Part shown: positions 63,695 to 64,000 of the stretch, in pieces | How positions within the stretch are numbered: position 1 is the stretch's first letter | How the letters are laid out: every line of letters begins with the position of its first letter | Source: Thermospira aquatica | GTDB lineage: Bacteria > Spirochaetota > Brevinematia > Brevinematales > Thermospiraceae | Reading direction: 5' to 3' | NCBI RefSeq assembly: GCF_023525255.1 | Contig: NZ_CP073355.1 | Span: 806,001 to 870,000 of the forward strand | Length of the DNA stretch: 64,000 nucleotides | Position numbers and translations under genes: made by a program | Notes under the pieces: model-generated | Told to the model about the DNA's origin: nothing | Database searches by the model: none | Seen by the model: the letters and a program-made list of their open reading frames with translations, nothing else

Positions 63695-64000
63695 ATGCGT
63701 TGGTATAGGCTGGTTTGTATTTTTGTGCTGGGATGTGTTTGTGGCTGGGGATTGGAACCAGCTTCTCTTTATGAGGAGTTTGTGAATCCTGAGAGGATTG
63801 GAGCGGTATTTACCAGTGAATCGGAGGTAAAGGCTTTTCTCCAGACGAATAAAACAGCTCTTGGTTACTATCAGGTGGGGGTGTTTTATATGTATCATGC
63901 CTATGGGGTGCTCAAGGTGATGAAGGTTTCCTCAAAGGATGCGAGAAGGCTTACCAGGGAGGCTATCAATGTCTTTGAAAAGGCGGAGAAACTGGAATCT
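63695..64000 (+). CDS. Exported protein, N-terminal part only
   Basis: At least 102 residues, cut by the window end. The ATG follows AAAGGAGGCATAGT and the lolD-like stop by 1 base. Signal sequence about 1-18 (LVCIFVLGCVCGWG); the Cys in VLGCVCG could be lipidated, but the box is not ideal. The visible mature part is helical, ending REAINVFEKAEKLES, which looks like the start of a TPR. Further member of the peptide/exporter operon. Confidence 0.6.
   Translation, partial: MRWYRLVCIFVLGCVCGWGLEPASLYEEFVNPERIGAVFTSESEVKAFLQTNKTALGYYQVGVFYMYHAYGVLKVMKVSSKDARRLTREAINVFEKAEKLES

Overview
The window most likely comes from a spirochaete, probably a deep-branching one. It is moderately AT-rich, carries a spiro-SPASM family gene, many TPR envelope proteins and a class II photolyase, and has signs of a two-membrane envelope. 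Promoters are unusually easy to see: more than a dozen genes have a sigma70-type -35/-10 pair, nearly always 17 bp apart. No identity search could be run, so the taxonomic call rests on family content only.

Layout. 1-8.6 kb: a cut-off condensation-type acyltransferase, a membrane protein with a degenerate GGDEF domain, then minus-strand groups phr-GerMN-EIIA and sufC-sufB/D-rnhC, and tcdA. 8.8-10.9 kb: a radical SAM/SPASM protein and an ArsC-type reductase. 10.9-16.4 kb (minus): pyrB, a recJ with a DnaQ-like exonuclease nested in it, a broken response regulator/PP2C phosphatase fusion, and a clamp-loader subunit. 16.6-19.9 kb: membrane pyrophosphatase plus a substrate-binding lipoprotein. 20-26.7 kb: a six-gene TPR-rich envelope operon. 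26.8-30.7 kb: a lipoprotein, an archaeal-type alpha-amylase with a palindromic operator-like site upstream, an NlpC/P60-like protein and a frameshifted prepilin-peptidase-like gene. 30.8-36.8 kb (minus): proA, tRNA-Asn, trmI, DUF2905 and the complete dTDP-rhamnose set rfbACDB. 36.9-43 kb (plus): an exported protein, a CHAT-like protease, tRNA-Arg, a DMT transporter, spiro-SPASM and TrpB2. 43-44.5 kb: IS copy 1. 44.5-51 kb: lysS-acn-guaA-patatin. 51-56.8 kb (minus): antiporter-folK, a second exported amylase, gapA and dnaN. 56.9-58.3 kb: IS copy 2.

58.3-64 kb is the most novel part. Directly after IS copy 2, a near-consensus promoter drives a 39-codon gene with a strong ribosome-binding site. 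Its Thr-rich leader and APASG-CCSCS core resemble streptolysin S-type (linear azole/TOMM) toxin precursors. Sixteen bases later come an ABC-2 exporter (ATPase and permease), two beta-rich exported proteins, the first translationally coupled to the permease, a MacB/LolD-type ATPase and the start of another exported protein. No azole-forming enzymes (SagB, SagC, YcaO/SagD) lie in the window, so this is either an orphan precursor-plus-exporter served by enzymes elsewhere or a different kind of peptide system.

Three genes are visibly broken (the PP2C fusion, the prepilin-peptidase-like gene and the transposase of IS copy 1) and IS copy 2 has lost its transposase start. Some of these breaks sit in homopolymers and could be assembly errors.
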